Positions 28,161 to 40,491 of a stretch of DNA of 64,000 nt are shown here, one piece after another; position 1 is the first letter of the stretch, and each line of letters starts with the position of its first letter. A program made the position numbers and the translations under genes. Source of the stretch: Diphasiastrum complanatum (lineage: Eukaryota; Streptophyta; Lycopodiopsida; Lycopodiales; Lycopodiaceae); assembly GCA_029204225.1 (NCBI GenBank), contig CM055095.1, forward strand, positions 64,379,087 to 64,443,086. Direction: 5' to 3'. Below the pieces are notes generated by a model that was not told the DNA's origin, made no database searches, and saw only the letters and a list, made by a program, of their open reading frames with translations.

Positions 28161-29235
28161 ATGGATCGTCCTTATGATCCAAATTCCACAGAAGACTATC
28201 CACTAGAGATGGTCTCTCTATCTACCGAACAAGCTCGCTTCAATCGATATTCTAGGATGAAATTCCAAGTCCAAGAGCCATCCACCAATCCATTTGACAG
28301 ATGGGAATCAATGCGTTTTGAAGCTCCATACGATTGTCCACATTTTCATGCTGCAAAATCTTCACACGCACGAGCTCAGTTAAACGGAACTTTTGCAAAT
28401 AATGTTCCGCATACTGAAAAACGAACTCCCAAGTTAGATTTACCTAAGTACGACGGTAACACTAACCCTCAAATATTTTTTCAAGTCTTTGAGAACGCAT
28501 GCGATGTCTATGGCGAGACATCACCAGATGCCATGGTACCGTCCTTCTCGATGACCATGATCGATCGAGCACGAGAATGGTTTTTTAACCTTGATTGTGA
28601 AGATAAACGTGACTGGTCACTCTTGAAGGAAGCATTTTTTAAAGCTTCAAGCCATTTCGCTTGATTGAAAGTCCTTTTGTCAAACTAAGTAATATCAAAA
28701 TGACAAAAGATGAGAAAGTACGTGACTACATCGAATCTGGTTCCTCATTGGACTCCCACAATGGATACGACGTGAACTTCGCTCCAATGATAAATACACA
28801 TTATTGAAACAAGCCATGTCTGATGCCATTTGGGAAGAAGACGAGGGATCAGATGTCGATGAGCCACGTGAACGGAGAGCACATCATGCTGTAAGAAGCT
28901 CGACCAAATGAGGAAACACGAAAATAGTTGTGGAAAACATAGATGGAGTTGCTTAACCAACAACACCAACAACAGATGGAGAAAATCACGAAAGAGTTTC
29001 AAAACACTCTTAAGTCTATCCAGAGTTTGATGCCAAGTGAGATACCCACTGGCCAAATCCACCATAGACGAGAGAACACATGGTGCCCTCACTGTCGAGG
29101 TGCACACATTGGCAATGAGTTCTTTTCATACCAACTGGTCCCAGATACTTCATTGATCAAATGTGACATCTATGACTTTATGGGTCATACATCCCTCTAT
29201 TGCTATTATAATCCAAGGAACCATAGGAGACTCCA
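28161..29235 (+). pseudogene. Gypsy gag relic
   Basis: Open frame 28161-28664 begins MDRPYDPNSTEDYPLEM and contains the gag core KLDLPKYDGNTNPQIFF, MIDRAREWFFNLDCEDKRDW and LLKEAFF. After a frameshift near 28655 it continues VRDYIES, AMSDAIWEEDEG, a Q-rich coiled coil (LLNQQHQQQMEKI), and two zinc-finger-like motifs (WCPHCRGAHIGNE and CDIYDFMGHTSLYC). It is cut at about 29235 by a Copia fragment. The same gag lineage recurs at 40.5-42.1 kb and 57.8-58.9 kb. Confidence 0.85.
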
Positions 29236-32200
29236 TCAACCAAAATGAACTTGTTCAAGTCATACTTAATGGGTTAAAGGAGGAATATGACAACCTTGTT
29301 CAGAGTTATGCCATTAAGGAGGAGCTACCAAGTTTGGAAGCACTCCAAAGTGTGCTCATTCTTGAAGAATCAAGACAAGAGTATAAACTCTTGAAAATGG
29401 AAAGACTGTCTCTCAACATTGATGGTAAAGCCCTCTTTACCAAGGACAAGCACAAGTCAAGAAGTAAGAATCAACACCAATCATCTTCAGCAAGAACAAT
29501 CTTATTTCCAAGGAGAAAGGAGAAGAGGATGAGTCCTCTCAAGCTTTCACATCCAAGAAGAAGAAGAAAAACATCAAGTGTTTCTTTTGTGGCAAGAAGG
29601 GGCATTATGCCACCAATTGCTTCAAGAAGAAGAGTCAATTCAAGCAAGCCAACATTTCCAATGAAGAGAAGGAATATGCTCATGCAAGTGATGGAGAGGG
29701 ATCTCTTATGGTCTCGAGTTTTTCTTCATCACCTTTCAAGAAGGATGGTTCATGGTACATCGACAGTGGAGCTTCCTCACATATGTGTAGCTCCAAGCAT
29801 TCTTTTTCATCCATGACACCTTGTGAAGGAGCCAAGAAGTCCATCTACACAGCAAATGATCATGAGTGTGCCATTGAAGGCATAGGGACCATTCCCTTAA
29901 AGCTTTCATTATCAAAAGTTCTTTCTCTGTCTAAAGTACTTTTTGCTCCTAAGTTAACAAAAAATCTTATTAGTGCTGGACAATTGTTTGATAGTGGACT
30001 AGATGTGAATTTCAATGTTGATACATGTACAATCAAGAAGCATGATGAGATCCTTGCATTTGGGTCTAGATATGGTGGAATCTACAAGCTTGATCCCAAA
30101 GAGTATGCTAACTCTTGCGATGGTGCTTTTGCTTCTCATATTTCTTTGGAGGAACTATGGCATAGAAGGTTGGGGCATCCTAACTATAGTTCTATGGTGT
30201 CCATGGTCAAGAAAGTCAAAGCTATTGGCTTGCCTAATCTTATCTCCAAGAATTTCAAGCCATGTGAGGCTTGTGCCAAATCTAAAGCTCATAAGAAGCC
30301 TTTTTCAAAGTCATCTATCAAGACTACATATCCATTGGAGCTCATACACTCGGATGTGCACTTCTCATCTTCAAAGAGCAAGGATGGTGCTACTTGCTTT
30401 GTAACTTTCATTGATGATTTCACAAGATTTACTTGGTTATATCTTCTAGCTTCAAAGTCTATGGTGTTTGAGTTCAAAGCTCTAGTTGAAAAGCAATTTT
30501 CATACAAAATCAAGATTCTTAGAAGTGATGGAGGTGGTGAGTACACTTCCAATAAATTTCATGATTATTGTGAGCTTGAAGGCATTAATAGGAAGTTTTC
30601 TTGTGCATATACACCATCTCAAAACGAGGTGGCTGAAAGAAAGAATAAAATCTTGTGTGAATGTGCCAAAACCATTAGAATTGAGGCATCCTTGCCAAAA
30701 GACTTTTGGGGTGAGGCCATCAATTGTTCAAACTATCTTTGCAATCGACTCCCTCATGTTGCACTTGATGGAAAGTCACCATATGAAGCACTTTATTTGA
30801 AGAAACCTAAGGTTGATCACTTAGAGTATTTGGATGCATATGATTTGTCCATATTCCCTTGGAAACGAGAAAGAAAGATGATCCTTGTGCAAGCAAAGGA
30901 GTAATGTTGGATATTCATCCAACAAGAAAGCCTATCAAATCTACATGCTCTCTACTTCTAAAGTAATTGAAAGTAGAGATGTAGTTTTTCATGAAGAAGA
31001 AAAGTACAATCTTGGAGGGGCCGAGATCAAGCAACCTCAAAATCTATCACCTTTTATTATTGAAGACAATCAACATATGGAGGGGTCCAGATTTGAAGAT
31101 GAAAGTCCTCGGATTTTCACTCCTAGAAGATCCATGAGGGAGAAATCCGAGCCTAAGAGGCTCACTTATGATGACAAAGGAAAACAAGTGGATCTTGATT
31201 CCACTTATGCTTATTTCGTTTCTCATGAGGAGCCCAAAGGTGTCCAAGAAGCCCTCAATACCGAGTGGTATGAGGCCATGAAGATTGAATATGATGCCTT
31301 GATCACCAACCACACATGGGAGCTAGTGGATCCACCACCTAACATGCACATCATTGGATGCAAGTGGGTGTTCAAGATCAAGTACAATCATGATGGCTCC
31401 ATCAACAAGTACAAGACAAGATTATGTGCTAAAGGCTTTGCACAAATATATGGCCTTGACTATGAAGAAACCTTTGCTCATGTAGCAAAGATGGTGACAA
31501 TAAGAATCATAATCTCTCTTGCCTTATTTTTTAAGTGGAAATTGTATCAACTTGATGTCTCCAACGCTTTTTTGAATGGCTATCTTGAGGAGGAGATATA
31601 CATGGAACAACCTCAAGGATTCATCAAGGATAAATCTAAGGTGTGTTTGCTATATAGAAGTCTTTATGGCTTGAAGCAGGCACCTAGATCATGGTATTCA
31701 AGACTCAACAACTTTCTACTTTCATTAGGATTTGTGCTTAGTGACTATGATCCTTCTATGTACTTAAAGTTTGATGGTAGTAATATTGTCATTCTTCTAA
31801 TCTATGTAGATGACATTATTCTTAGTGGAAGTTGTTTGATGCTAGTTCAAGAAACTAAGGATGCATTAGGAGGAGAATTTAAAATGCAAGATCTAGGAGA
31901 GATCCATTACATTTTAGGCCTTGAGATGGATTTTCATGAAGAGTATGCTTTTATTTGTCAATCTAGATATGTCTTTTCTATGTTGAGAAAATTCAATATG
32001 CAAAATTGTAAAGGCATAGATACTCCCATGGAGCAACATGTAAAAGACCCTATTAAAGGTGATGAAAGATCCCTCGAGGACATCACACTTTATAGGAGTC
32101 TTATTGGCTCCTTAATTTGACTTACTATCACTAGACCCGATTTGAGCTATTGTGTGCACAAATTGAGTCAATTTATGCAAGATCCTAAGATCCAACATTG

Positions 32201-32768
32201 GAAAATGGCTAAGAGAGTTCTAAGATATGTATCTTCTACTCAAGATTATGGTTTATTGTACAAGAATGAAGATCTAACCATTGTTGGCTATTCGGATTCC
32301 GATTTTGCAAGTGATAAAATGGATCGAAAGTCCATTAATGCATATACTATCTTTCTTGGAGGCAATCTTGTGTCTTGGCTTTCAAAGAAGCAAGATACCA
32401 TATCCCTATCTTCTTGTGAGGCCGAGTACAAAGCACTCACTACAACAACTAAAGAGGTGCTTTGGATCAAGAGGTTAATCATGGAGCTAAAGTGCATCAA
32501 AGAGGATGATCTTCCCTTGATCAAGTGTGACAACATATCGGTCCAAGCTCTTGCAAACCGTCCTATTTTTAATGCACGGAGCAAGCATATAGAAGTGGCA
32601 CACCATTTTGTAAGGGAAAAGCTCATTGGAGGTGAAATCAACTTGGAACATGTCGACACATCTTCCTGTATTGTTGATCTTCTCACAAAGCCACTTTGCA
32701 AAAGTGCCTTCTCAAAGCATAGATCTAATCTTGGTCTTATCTCAAGATCGATGCTTGATCCACATTAG
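29236..32768 (+). pseudogene. 5'-truncated Copia gag-pol with nearly complete RT
   Basis: Begins inside gag (NELVQVILNGLKEEYDNLVQ). A frameshift near 29510 moves the zinc knuckle (CFFCGKKGHYATNC) to another frame. Protease: WYIDSGASSHM. Integrase: LEELWHRRLGHPNYSSM, CEACAKSKAHKK, FIDDFTRFTW, RSDGGGEYTSN, TPSQNEVAERKN. After a break at 30830-30900 the RT is open: TWELVDPPPNMHIIGCKWVF, LDVSNAFLNGYLEEEIYMEQ, SLYGLKQAPRSWY and the catalytic YVDD. A TGA at 32118-32120 separates RNase H (32142-32768: YSDSDFASDKMDRKS, SSCEAEYKAL, CDNISVQAL, FNARSKHIE). There is no 5' LTR. This is the most intact conventional Copia RT in the window and a contrast to copies 1 and 2. Confidence 0.92.
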
Positions 32769-32778
32769 ATACATTTTT

Positions 32779-32786
32779 AGGAGGAG
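32779..32786 (+). other. polypurine tract of the 29-33 kb Copia
   Basis: AGGAGGAG directly before the LTR start. Confidence 0.8.
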
Positions 32787-33370
32787 TGTTGAAATATTGG
32801 AAAAATCTATCTAATGTTGTAAGGGGTCCTAAAAATGCCAAAGATGAATTGAGCTCTTTTGGCTTAGTAAAGACCCATCTTAGAATAAAATATTCAAGGT
32901 AGGTAGAAGTAGAAACTCGAGCTACCATACACATTTAATGCATGAAAATACTAGGTGGCACAATTAAACATATTGAGGTGGCTTGAATAAGTCTAGATAG
33001 CTTGAGAGGTGGATTCATAACTCCAATTCAACTCAAAGTAGGAGGAGAGTCCATGGATCTATATATATGTGATGTACTCTCATTGAGAAGATGATGATTT
33101 TTGTGCGTAATGCAAATTTGGAGACTAAGCTCTTTGTGCCCTCTCTCTCTACTCGAGTTTCTATTTTCATATTCTCTCTCTAGTCGAGTTGAGGCATTTA
33201 TTGTACTTAGTTTCATGTTTTGTTGATAGATCTTGCTTGTAACACAATAATATTTCTTGTATGATCAGCTTTCCTATTGTCAATCAATGCTAGTTTGATC
33301 TTTATGGTATTATTGGGCTTAGGAGATCAAAAGTACATGTGTAGGGCATCCCACACATGTGAATTCAACA
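32787..33370 (+). repeat. 3' LTR of the 29-33 kb Copia
   Basis: 584 bp, from TGTTGAAATATTGG to GAATTCAACA (imperfect inverted ends). No 5' partner exists, so no target duplication can be checked. It is unrelated by eye to the LTRs of copies 1 and 2. Confidence 0.75.
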
Positions 33371-33446
33371 AACCGACGTTCTGAATCAAACCACAACCGA
33401 TGCACCCTTAATCCTATCTCAAATCTCAACCGACACACTTTTTTCA

Positions 33447-34234
33447 GACCCCTGTTTCTTCCATTTTTTTCACCATGTCATCCAACCCCAGTTCCAATTT
33501 TGACAACCTCTATGCTAATACGCTCGACATCCAGCTGTGCAAATTGGATCTTACAGAGATGCAGACCTGGTACCAGCAGACAGACTCATTTTTCAAGGCA
33601 ATTGAGCTCCAAATCCCTGTCCTGAGGGGGTATAAAAGTCTGTACCAAATACATATGGCATATGCCAATTATAATGCTACGACAAGATCATGCCAACTCA
33701 TAGTTCCTCCTGTCAAGAACTATGTTTATAACATATCTTTTGTGAAGGCCGACTTGCAATCCTTCGGGTTCCCTTGAAGACCAAATGCTGTCACAAGAAT
33801 GCTCCAGAAGATTGAGCAGACAACATATTTCAAATACATAGACCCCTGTTTCTTCCATTTTTTTCACCATGTCATCCAACCCCAGTTCCAGTTCTGATGA
33901 CCCCGATGCTAATAAGCTCGACATCCAGCTGTGCAAATTGGATCTTACAGAGATGTAGACCTGGTACCAACAGACAGACTCATTCTTCAAGGCAATTGAG
34001 TTCCAAATCCCTGTCCTGACGGGGTATCAAAGTCCGTACCTAATACATATGGCATATGCCAATTATAATGCTACAACAAGATCATGCCAACTCATAGTTC
34101 CTCCTGTCAAGAACTATGTTTATAACATATCTTTTGTGAAGGCCGACTTGCAACCCTTCGGGTTCCCTTGAAGACCAAATGCTGTCACAAGACCGCTCCA
34201 GAAGATTGAGCAGACAACATATTTCAAATACATA
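33447..34234. repeat. 394-bp tandem duplication
   Basis: Unit 1 spans 33447-33840 and unit 2 spans 33841-34234. Both start GACCCCTGTTTCTTCCATTT and run through ACATATTTCAAATACATAGA. They differ by scattered substitutions, including a TAG in unit 2 (about 33957) where unit 1 reads CAG. It duplicates the start of the relic gene below. Confidence 0.92.
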
Positions 34235-34755
34235 GATCCCTCAGTGGACAAATGGAAGAATAAAGATGGGTATCGAGTTGAGGCCATCAATGATCAGCAA
34301 CTGCACGTGGCATGTGCATATTTGACCAGATGCACACAAAGACCAAGGACAAAAGTGTTGAGGGTACCCATGTCCCTGTTCCACATGATGGCAGATTCAC
34401 GACTGCATGCCCAAAATCTCTATGATTGGACATAGTTTGCTTCGAACTGCCTTCATAAGTGTACTAAGAACAAGCAGAAAATAATCATCTTGGGGTACTT
34501 CTTGACTGATATCACACTCCAGTAAGTACAGAATGGGCCCAGACTCAAACTACACCTACAACTTGCGGACAAAGCCTGGGACATCCCAATAGGGTCCAAA
34601 CAGTCCAAACGTCCACAATCACGGGCTACTTCACCAACAGGGCTTCCACCCAAAAGGGTAAACACCAGTATTATTCCACTGGTACACAAGCGACAAAGCC
34701 CACAACCAGATCCACAAGCAGCCGCATCCTCGAAAGCTCAACATGACGATACTTA
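33475..34755 (+). pseudogene. unrecognised retroelement-associated gene relic
   Basis: Unit 1 of the duplication encodes 100 codons (33475-33777) starting MSSNPSSNFDNLYAN and containing LCKLDLTEMQTWYQQTD and SCQLIVPPVKNYVYN. After a stop the frame continues (QKIEQTTYFKYIDPSVDKW, VPMSLFHMMADSRLHAQNLY, KIIILGYFLTDITLQ) with further stops, to a basic tail ending about 34755. I do not recognise it. Its position beside Gypsy-type repeats and its overall look resemble the extra open frames of Tat-type Gypsy elements, like the one at 49.1 kb, but this is inference. Confidence 0.45.
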
Positions 34756-35091
34756 GGATTTAAACTTTGAACTAAGGAATCAAATCTTAAACTTAGATTG
34801 TCTAAGTTGAACTATTACAAATGGTTGTTTGTAATACCTCCAAGGCCTAGTTGCCAGACACAAGGCAACAACGAATACGCAGAAAGCTTCAAGCCAAGAG
34901 AAAATCACTTGACGGATCATCATCAGACGATTCGGCTTCAGATGATGGAAGCTCGAATGCAGCCTCTCCGACACACTCCTCACCCTCACACACCATCGAC
35001 GAGGGTGATGGAGCAGCCACATCATCGGGAGCAGTGGACACGGGCACAACCCATGTCGTGCCACCAGACGAAGCCACCACCCCACTATAGC
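34756..35091 (+). other. short Ser/Asp-rich open frame
   Basis: A 79-codon plus-strand frame (34851-35090) begins MPDTRQQRIRRKLQAKRKSL and becomes Ser/Asp-rich (GSSSDDSASDDGSSN). It may be a retroelement linker. It ends at the edge of the inverted repeat beginning at 35092. No domain recognised. Confidence 0.35.
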
Positions 35092-35375
35092 GCAGGCATC
35101 CCAAAGGGAGCCGGGAACCACGACTTAGCTTCCCAGCCTTCAACTCTTGCCATACAAACCCACTTGACATACAAGCAGCCAACTCGTCAACAACGATCAA
35201 ACTTACCCAACTTGAAGTTCCGAAAACCAACATTGAGATCCAACCTGGCGCCATGCCAGATCGGGGGTCCCGATGTGGGTGACTTCCCTCCAAGCAAGCC
35301 GCCCGACATACATCAAACTTAACCAACTCGAAGCTTCGTTACAAACGAGTAACATCCATTCCAAGCAAGCGGTCT
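35092..35375 (+). repeat. 284-bp repeat, inverted copy at 37793-38078
   Basis: Starts GCAGGCATCCCAAAGGGAGC and ends CCAAGCAAGCGGTCT. Its reverse complement occurs at 37793-38078 with few differences. Because it contains open frames on both strands, matching protein frames appear in both copies. A shorter, degraded relative follows at 35395-35465. Confidence 0.9.
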
Positions 35376-36862
35376 GACTTACATTAGACTTAACCAGCTG
35401 AAAGCTTCGTCACGAGCGCTGGAAGCCAACCTGGCGCCACGCCAGACTGGACAGCCATAAACATGTAACTTCCGCCCAAGCAAGCCATCCAACTCAGCCG
35501 ACAGGTTAAAGCCCGTTCCCCAAGAGCTTAACCCATTCACGTTCATGCAAGGAACACTCAGAACCACAAGCCGCGACAGATATGGAGACAACTAGTTCTT
35601 GGACCAAGTGGTCCCGACAGCATACCGTTGGCGCCACGGACTGAATGGTCCCGACGGCATACCGCTGGCGTCCCGGGATACGACCCTCAGCTATGTGCCA
35701 AGTTAAAAATTTTGAAAGCGGTCTTACAACTGGCGCTTTTACCGAACATTGGAACCCAGAAGGTAATCAGAGTCAGTTTGAGAAAAATCCCACTTTATTG
35801 ATAAATCTGAGAAGGTTACATTTCAAGTGTGTGACCGACCCTAGTCTCCGAGGCGCTAGCATGCCAAGGCGAGAGCCATGACAACATTCCAGCAAGGGAG
35901 GCTGAGACTTGGTTGGAGCTTGCCCTGAGTCGCAACCCGCACTCCCCCTCATACCAAGCACTCTATCCAAGCTGGTAAAGCACATTTTTCTCTCTCTAAG
36001 ATTTCTCTTTCTAGAAAGTCATTTTCTCTCTCTAGATTTTATTGATCCCCAGGCTTCCTTTAATCATGCCTAGATCGTATGAGGTGATTGCACATCGATC
36101 TGAGCTCTCTGGACTTCGCTAGAACCGATCAAAGAATTTTCAGCCATAGGAACTTGGCGCCGGCTGGATTTTGGTCACAGTGGCACCGGTACCGTTGGCG
36201 CCGGGAGCAGCAGGGACGCTGCTGGCACCGGGGACATGCTGGCTCTAGTGGCGCCAGAAGTAAAGCTTATGAAGATAGCTTTACAACATCCACCCCACCT
36301 TTATAAAATCTGATGTCCTCATCAGATGTCAGATTAAAGTAAAGGTGTCTCCCAATTGAAATAACTATACATTTAAGCTACTTGGCACAGTACTCAATTT
36401 ATTGGCCACTTTTTATTAACATTGAAACTGGCACACCCCAAGTCGGAGGCTTAGCTCTTTGTACTGAAAAATTACATAACTTGAAAATATATCTTTGTCT
36501 GAAAAAAGCGTAGATTTGATATCGCTTTCGTAAAACCCAAGAACCTTATTAATTGGTGACAGAGGCCTTTCTTTGAAATGTTCGCTCCTGTCGCTTCTGA
36601 CTTTCGACTTTGGAACTCCTTTGAGCTCCTGATTTGTCCTTGATGCACTTTGTGTTGAGCTCCCTGAGCTCCAGATTTGATCAGTTCCGCATAGGTATCA
36701 AGGCTTCCTGAGCCAAAGGATTTATCGTTTGATTGCCCACTTTATGGTCCACTCTGTGCCTTGTTGCTTCTGCACCTTGATTTCTCTCCTTGTCCCAGCC
36801 CGATCTTGATACTTTTCCATCTTGGCTCTTTAAGGTAGGCAAAGATTGAGTACTCTGCAATG
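35376..36862. other. unassigned, GC-richer segment
   Basis: Locally GC-rich, with repeated GGCGCC-containing words near 36150-36265 (for example CCGTTGGCGCCGGGAG). No open frame with a recognisable domain and no clear LTR ends. It lies between one repeat copy and the left arm of the large inverted repeat. Confidence 0.4.
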
Positions 36863-37793
36863 CACCTCTCACTTAGCTTGAAGTAGCTCTTTGAATCAGC
36901 CTAAATGTAATCATTGACCTCGTGGAAGGCCAAAGGGTCGCACCAGTTTGATTCGCATCCGAACTACCTCTTTGCGTTTGTTTGAAGCACCATGTCCGTC
37001 GCGCAAAACTTGACTTTCACAATTCCATCACTGGTCAGTTGTCTCACAGTCAAAACAAGAAGTGTACATCGAGCTTGGCTTCAAGTAGCTCTCTTTGAAT
37101 CAGACACATGCACCCAAAGTTTGCACTACTCCGATCTCAACGCGAACTGTCCCTTAGCGTCCGTTCGAAATACCAAGTCTCTCATGCAAGACTCAACTTT
37201 CACAGTTCCTTCATTGATCAGCTGCCTTACATGTAACACAAGCCAATGTACTCATATGTTTCCTCATCATTGCTGGTCCAGAGAAAGCCTATAACAAGCT
37301 TTCCTTTCCACAATAAAAAGTTGTCAACTTATTAGGTCCAAAGTTCGCTAGTCTCCTCGTGTGAGTATGGCTAGGTCACCTTGAATTTGCCCCCGTTTTG
37401 ATCAACTTTCATTCAAAATTTGCCCCAAGAGAGAGGTGTGTGTGATAGTTCCCTTCCACTTATAAAATGAGCTGATCGGACTTAGAGTAGAGTTCTTCGG
37501 ACAAAAAGCCTTTCCAACACTTTGCTTCCCATCTGCTAGGATTATGGCTCGATCCAACTTGTTGCCAATCTTTAAAGAGGATCCTAGTCTTTCCACTTTG
37601 AGGAAAAACCCAACTGATACTGGATATCACCCATGCTCAGTGAGTTTCAGTTCCAAAGGTGGCAGTCCCAAAATGAAGACCAACTGCTCCATAGAAGATC
37701 TCCCCTGAAATTGCCCTTTCCAACTTTTGACTTCCTGCTTGCATCCGGTGGGCGTTGTCGCAAATGAAACTAATCCAAGAAATAGGCTAGCCA
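36863..37793 (+). repeat. left arm of large inverted repeat
   Basis: 931 bp whose reverse complement is found at 39291-40184. Outer end CACCTCTCACTTAGCTTGAA, inner end AATCCAAGAAATAGGCTAGC. Arms differ by substitutions and small indels. Neither arm has a recognisable coding domain. Confidence 0.9.
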
Positions 37794-38078
37794 GACTGCT
37801 TGCTTGGAATGGATGTTACTCGTTTGTAACGAAGCTTTGAGTTGGCTAAGTTTGATGTATGTCGGGCGGCTTGCTTGGAGGAAAGTCACCCACATCGGGA
37901 CCCCCAATCTGGCATGGCGCCAGGTTGGATCTCAATGTTGGTTTTCGGAACTTCAAGTTGGTTAAGTCTGATCGTTGTTGGCGAGTTGGCTGCTTGTATG
38001 TCAAGTGAGTTTGGATGGCAAGAGTTGAAAGCTGGGAAGCTAAGTCGTGGTTCTCGGCTCTCTTTGGGATGCCTGTGC
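37793..38078 (-). repeat. inverted copy of the 35092-35375 repeat
   Basis: Abuts the inner end of the left arm of the large inverted repeat with no spacer. The arrangement is therefore a smaller inverted pair interlocked with the large one. Confidence 0.9.
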
Positions 38079-38149
38079 TACATGATGACTGGCCGGTCAT
38101 CTATGCGGATCTCACGGAAATGGCCACGGTTTGGGGTTCATCAAGACAA

Positions 38150-38960
38150 CTGTTGTGCAAGGTGCTGCTCATAGTGTAAGCATGGGTGCGTCCACGGTTG
38201 GGGTGGTCGACAGAACGGGGGCTTGATGAGTCAAGGTGCTGCCCTTGAGGTGTAAGCACGGTCAGTTTCCGCGGTTCGGGCCTGGCGCCGTCTGCACATA
38301 GGAAAGATGAGGCAATGTGCTGCCATTAGGTTGGTGTAAGCACGGTCTGTGCCTTATGGGATGCGGGGTGACATATTCGTGATAGCCACCGTTCGTTTAG
38401 CTATAAGGGCTATCGACCAAATTTGGTGGGAGCATTACTGAGGCAATGTGCTGCCTAACGGTAAAAGCACGGATGCGTCCACGATTTGGGTGGTATGCTG
38501 CCGATCATTTAGCTATAAGGGCTATCGACTAGATTTGGTGGGGCCGTTACTGAGGCAATGTGCTGCCTAACGGTGAAAGCACGGGTGCATCCACGGGGGT
38601 GGTATATTCAAGGATAGCTGCCATTTGTTTAGCTATAAGGGCTATCGACCAAATTTGGTGGGGGCATTAATGAGGCAATGTGCTGCCTAACGGTGAAAGC
38701 ACGGGTGCGTCCACGATTGGGGGGGTATGCTGCCGATCGTTTAGCTATAAGGGCTATCGACTAGATTTGGTGGGGGCGTTACTGAGGCAATGTGCTGCCT
38801 AACGGTGAAAGCACGAGTGCATCCACGGGGTTGGTATATTCAAGGATAGCTGCCGATCGTTTAGCTATAAGGGCTATCGGCCAAAAAGTGGTGACCCGTG
38901 ATTGAGGCAATGTGCTGCTTAATGGTGAGAGCACGGACAGTTGGAGGGGTGTCCTATGTG
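38150..38960. repeat. satellite-like array, alternating 112/120-bp units
   Basis: The marker CTATAAGGGCTATCGAC begins at 38401, 38513, 38633, 38745 and 38865, giving spacings of 112, 120, 112 and 120. A second marker, AGGCAATGTGCTGCC, gives the same series from 38441 onwards. The longer unit holds an extra ATTCAAGGATAGC-type segment. More diverged units lie upstream (38150-38400). It sits in the spacer of the large inverted repeat. Confidence 0.9.
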
Positions 38961-39290
38961 GGCTGATTCTGTGATCGATTTGTATGGGCGCGGCCAAGCA
39001 AAGGTCTGTTGGCAGGACCATCTCAAAGGGGGACCTTGTCTTTGTTACTTGTTAGTAAACCTGCCTGAGTGTCTTACTTGTATGTATTCATGGTGAGTCT
39101 TAGTATTCCTGCTTTGTCTGGTTTGCATGATTTCTTGTGATACAAGGAGCTGATGGCTCAAGAAGGAACCTTTCTTTTTAAGGCTGATACCATCAAACAA
39201 AGAGAACTACAGAATCTGTGGGACAGATTTGCAGTTCAAGTACTCGCACGTGAACGACAACGAAACGACTCAATGTTTGCAAAGGATGGA

Positions 39291-40184
39291 TGGCTAGCCT
39301 GTTTCTTGGATTAGTTTCATTTGTGACAACGCCCACCGGATGCAAGCAAGAAGTCAAAAGTTGGAAAGGGCAATTTCAGGGGAGATCTTCTATGGAGCAG
39401 TTGGTCTTTATTTTGGGACTGCCACCTTCAGAACTGAAACTCATTGAGCATGGGTGATATCCAGTATCAGTTGGGTTTTTCCTCAAAGGGGAAAGACTAG
39501 GATCCTCTTCAAAGATTGGCAACAAGTTGGATCGAGCCATAATCCTAGCAGATGGGAAGCAAAGTGTTGGAAAGGCTTTTTGTCCGAAGAACTCTACTCT
39601 AAATCCGATCAGCTGATTTTTTAAGTGGAGGGGAACTATCACACACACCTCTCTCTTGGAGCAAATTTTGAATGAAAGTTGATCAAAATGGGGGCAGATT
39701 CAAGGTGACCTAGCCATACTCACACGAGGAGACTAGCGAACTTTGGACCTAATAAGTTGACAAGTTTTTGTTGTGGAAAGGAAAGCTTGTTACAGGCTTT
39801 CTCTGGACCAGCAATGATGAGGAAGCATATGAGTACGTTGGCTTGTGTTACGTGTAAGGCAGCTGATCAATGAAAGAACTGTGAAAGTTGAGTCTTGCAT
39901 GAGAGACTTGGTATTTCGAACGGATGCTAAGGGACAGTTTGCATTGAGATCGGACTAGTGCAAAGCCTTGGTGCATGTGTCTGATTCAAAGAGAACTACT
40001 TGAAGCCAAGCTCGATGTACACTTCTTGTTTTGATTGTGAGGCAACTGACCAGTGGTGCTTGAAACAAACGCGAAGAGATAGTCCTTATGCGGATCAAAC
40101 TGGTGCGACCCTTTGGTTTTCCATGAGGTCAATGGTTACATTTGGACTGAGTCAAAGAGCTACTTCAAGCTAAGTGAGAGGTGT
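39291..40184 (-). repeat. right arm of large inverted repeat
   Basis: 894 bp, reverse complement of 36863-37793. The spacer between the arms is about 1.5 kb and contains the 286-bp repeat and the satellite array. Confidence 0.9.
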
Positions 40185-40491
40185 GTGTCCCAACTTACAC
40201 TACATGTATCGTCTAACTGGCACTCATACATACTATCACAAAAGTAGTAAAAAACTTGAAATCACTGCTAAACACGGAAAGTCATGAACTGTGAGAGAAA
40301 CTCGGGCTTACTTATTCTAACACCTTCGCCAAGTTTTTGAGAAGTATCGATCGGTTGATCTTAGGAGTCTTTTTCACGTTATAGGAATCTGATTCTTGTC
40401 AAGTGGAAGAGATCTAGCAGATCTGATCTGAGATAGTTTTGATTGAAAATCTAGATCCAATCTCATTGTCTGCTTGATTTAATCTGTAAAG

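Noticed and set aside
34798-35326. 174-codon plus-strand and 145-codon minus-strand frames
   Set aside because: They run across the inverted repeat and mirror each other; no recognisable domain.
38150-38960. CRISPR-like array
   Set aside because: Units are contiguous tandem repeats without unique spacers, in plant DNA.
38779-39021. Minus-strand frame with repeated segments
   Set aside because: Translation of the 112/120-bp satellite.
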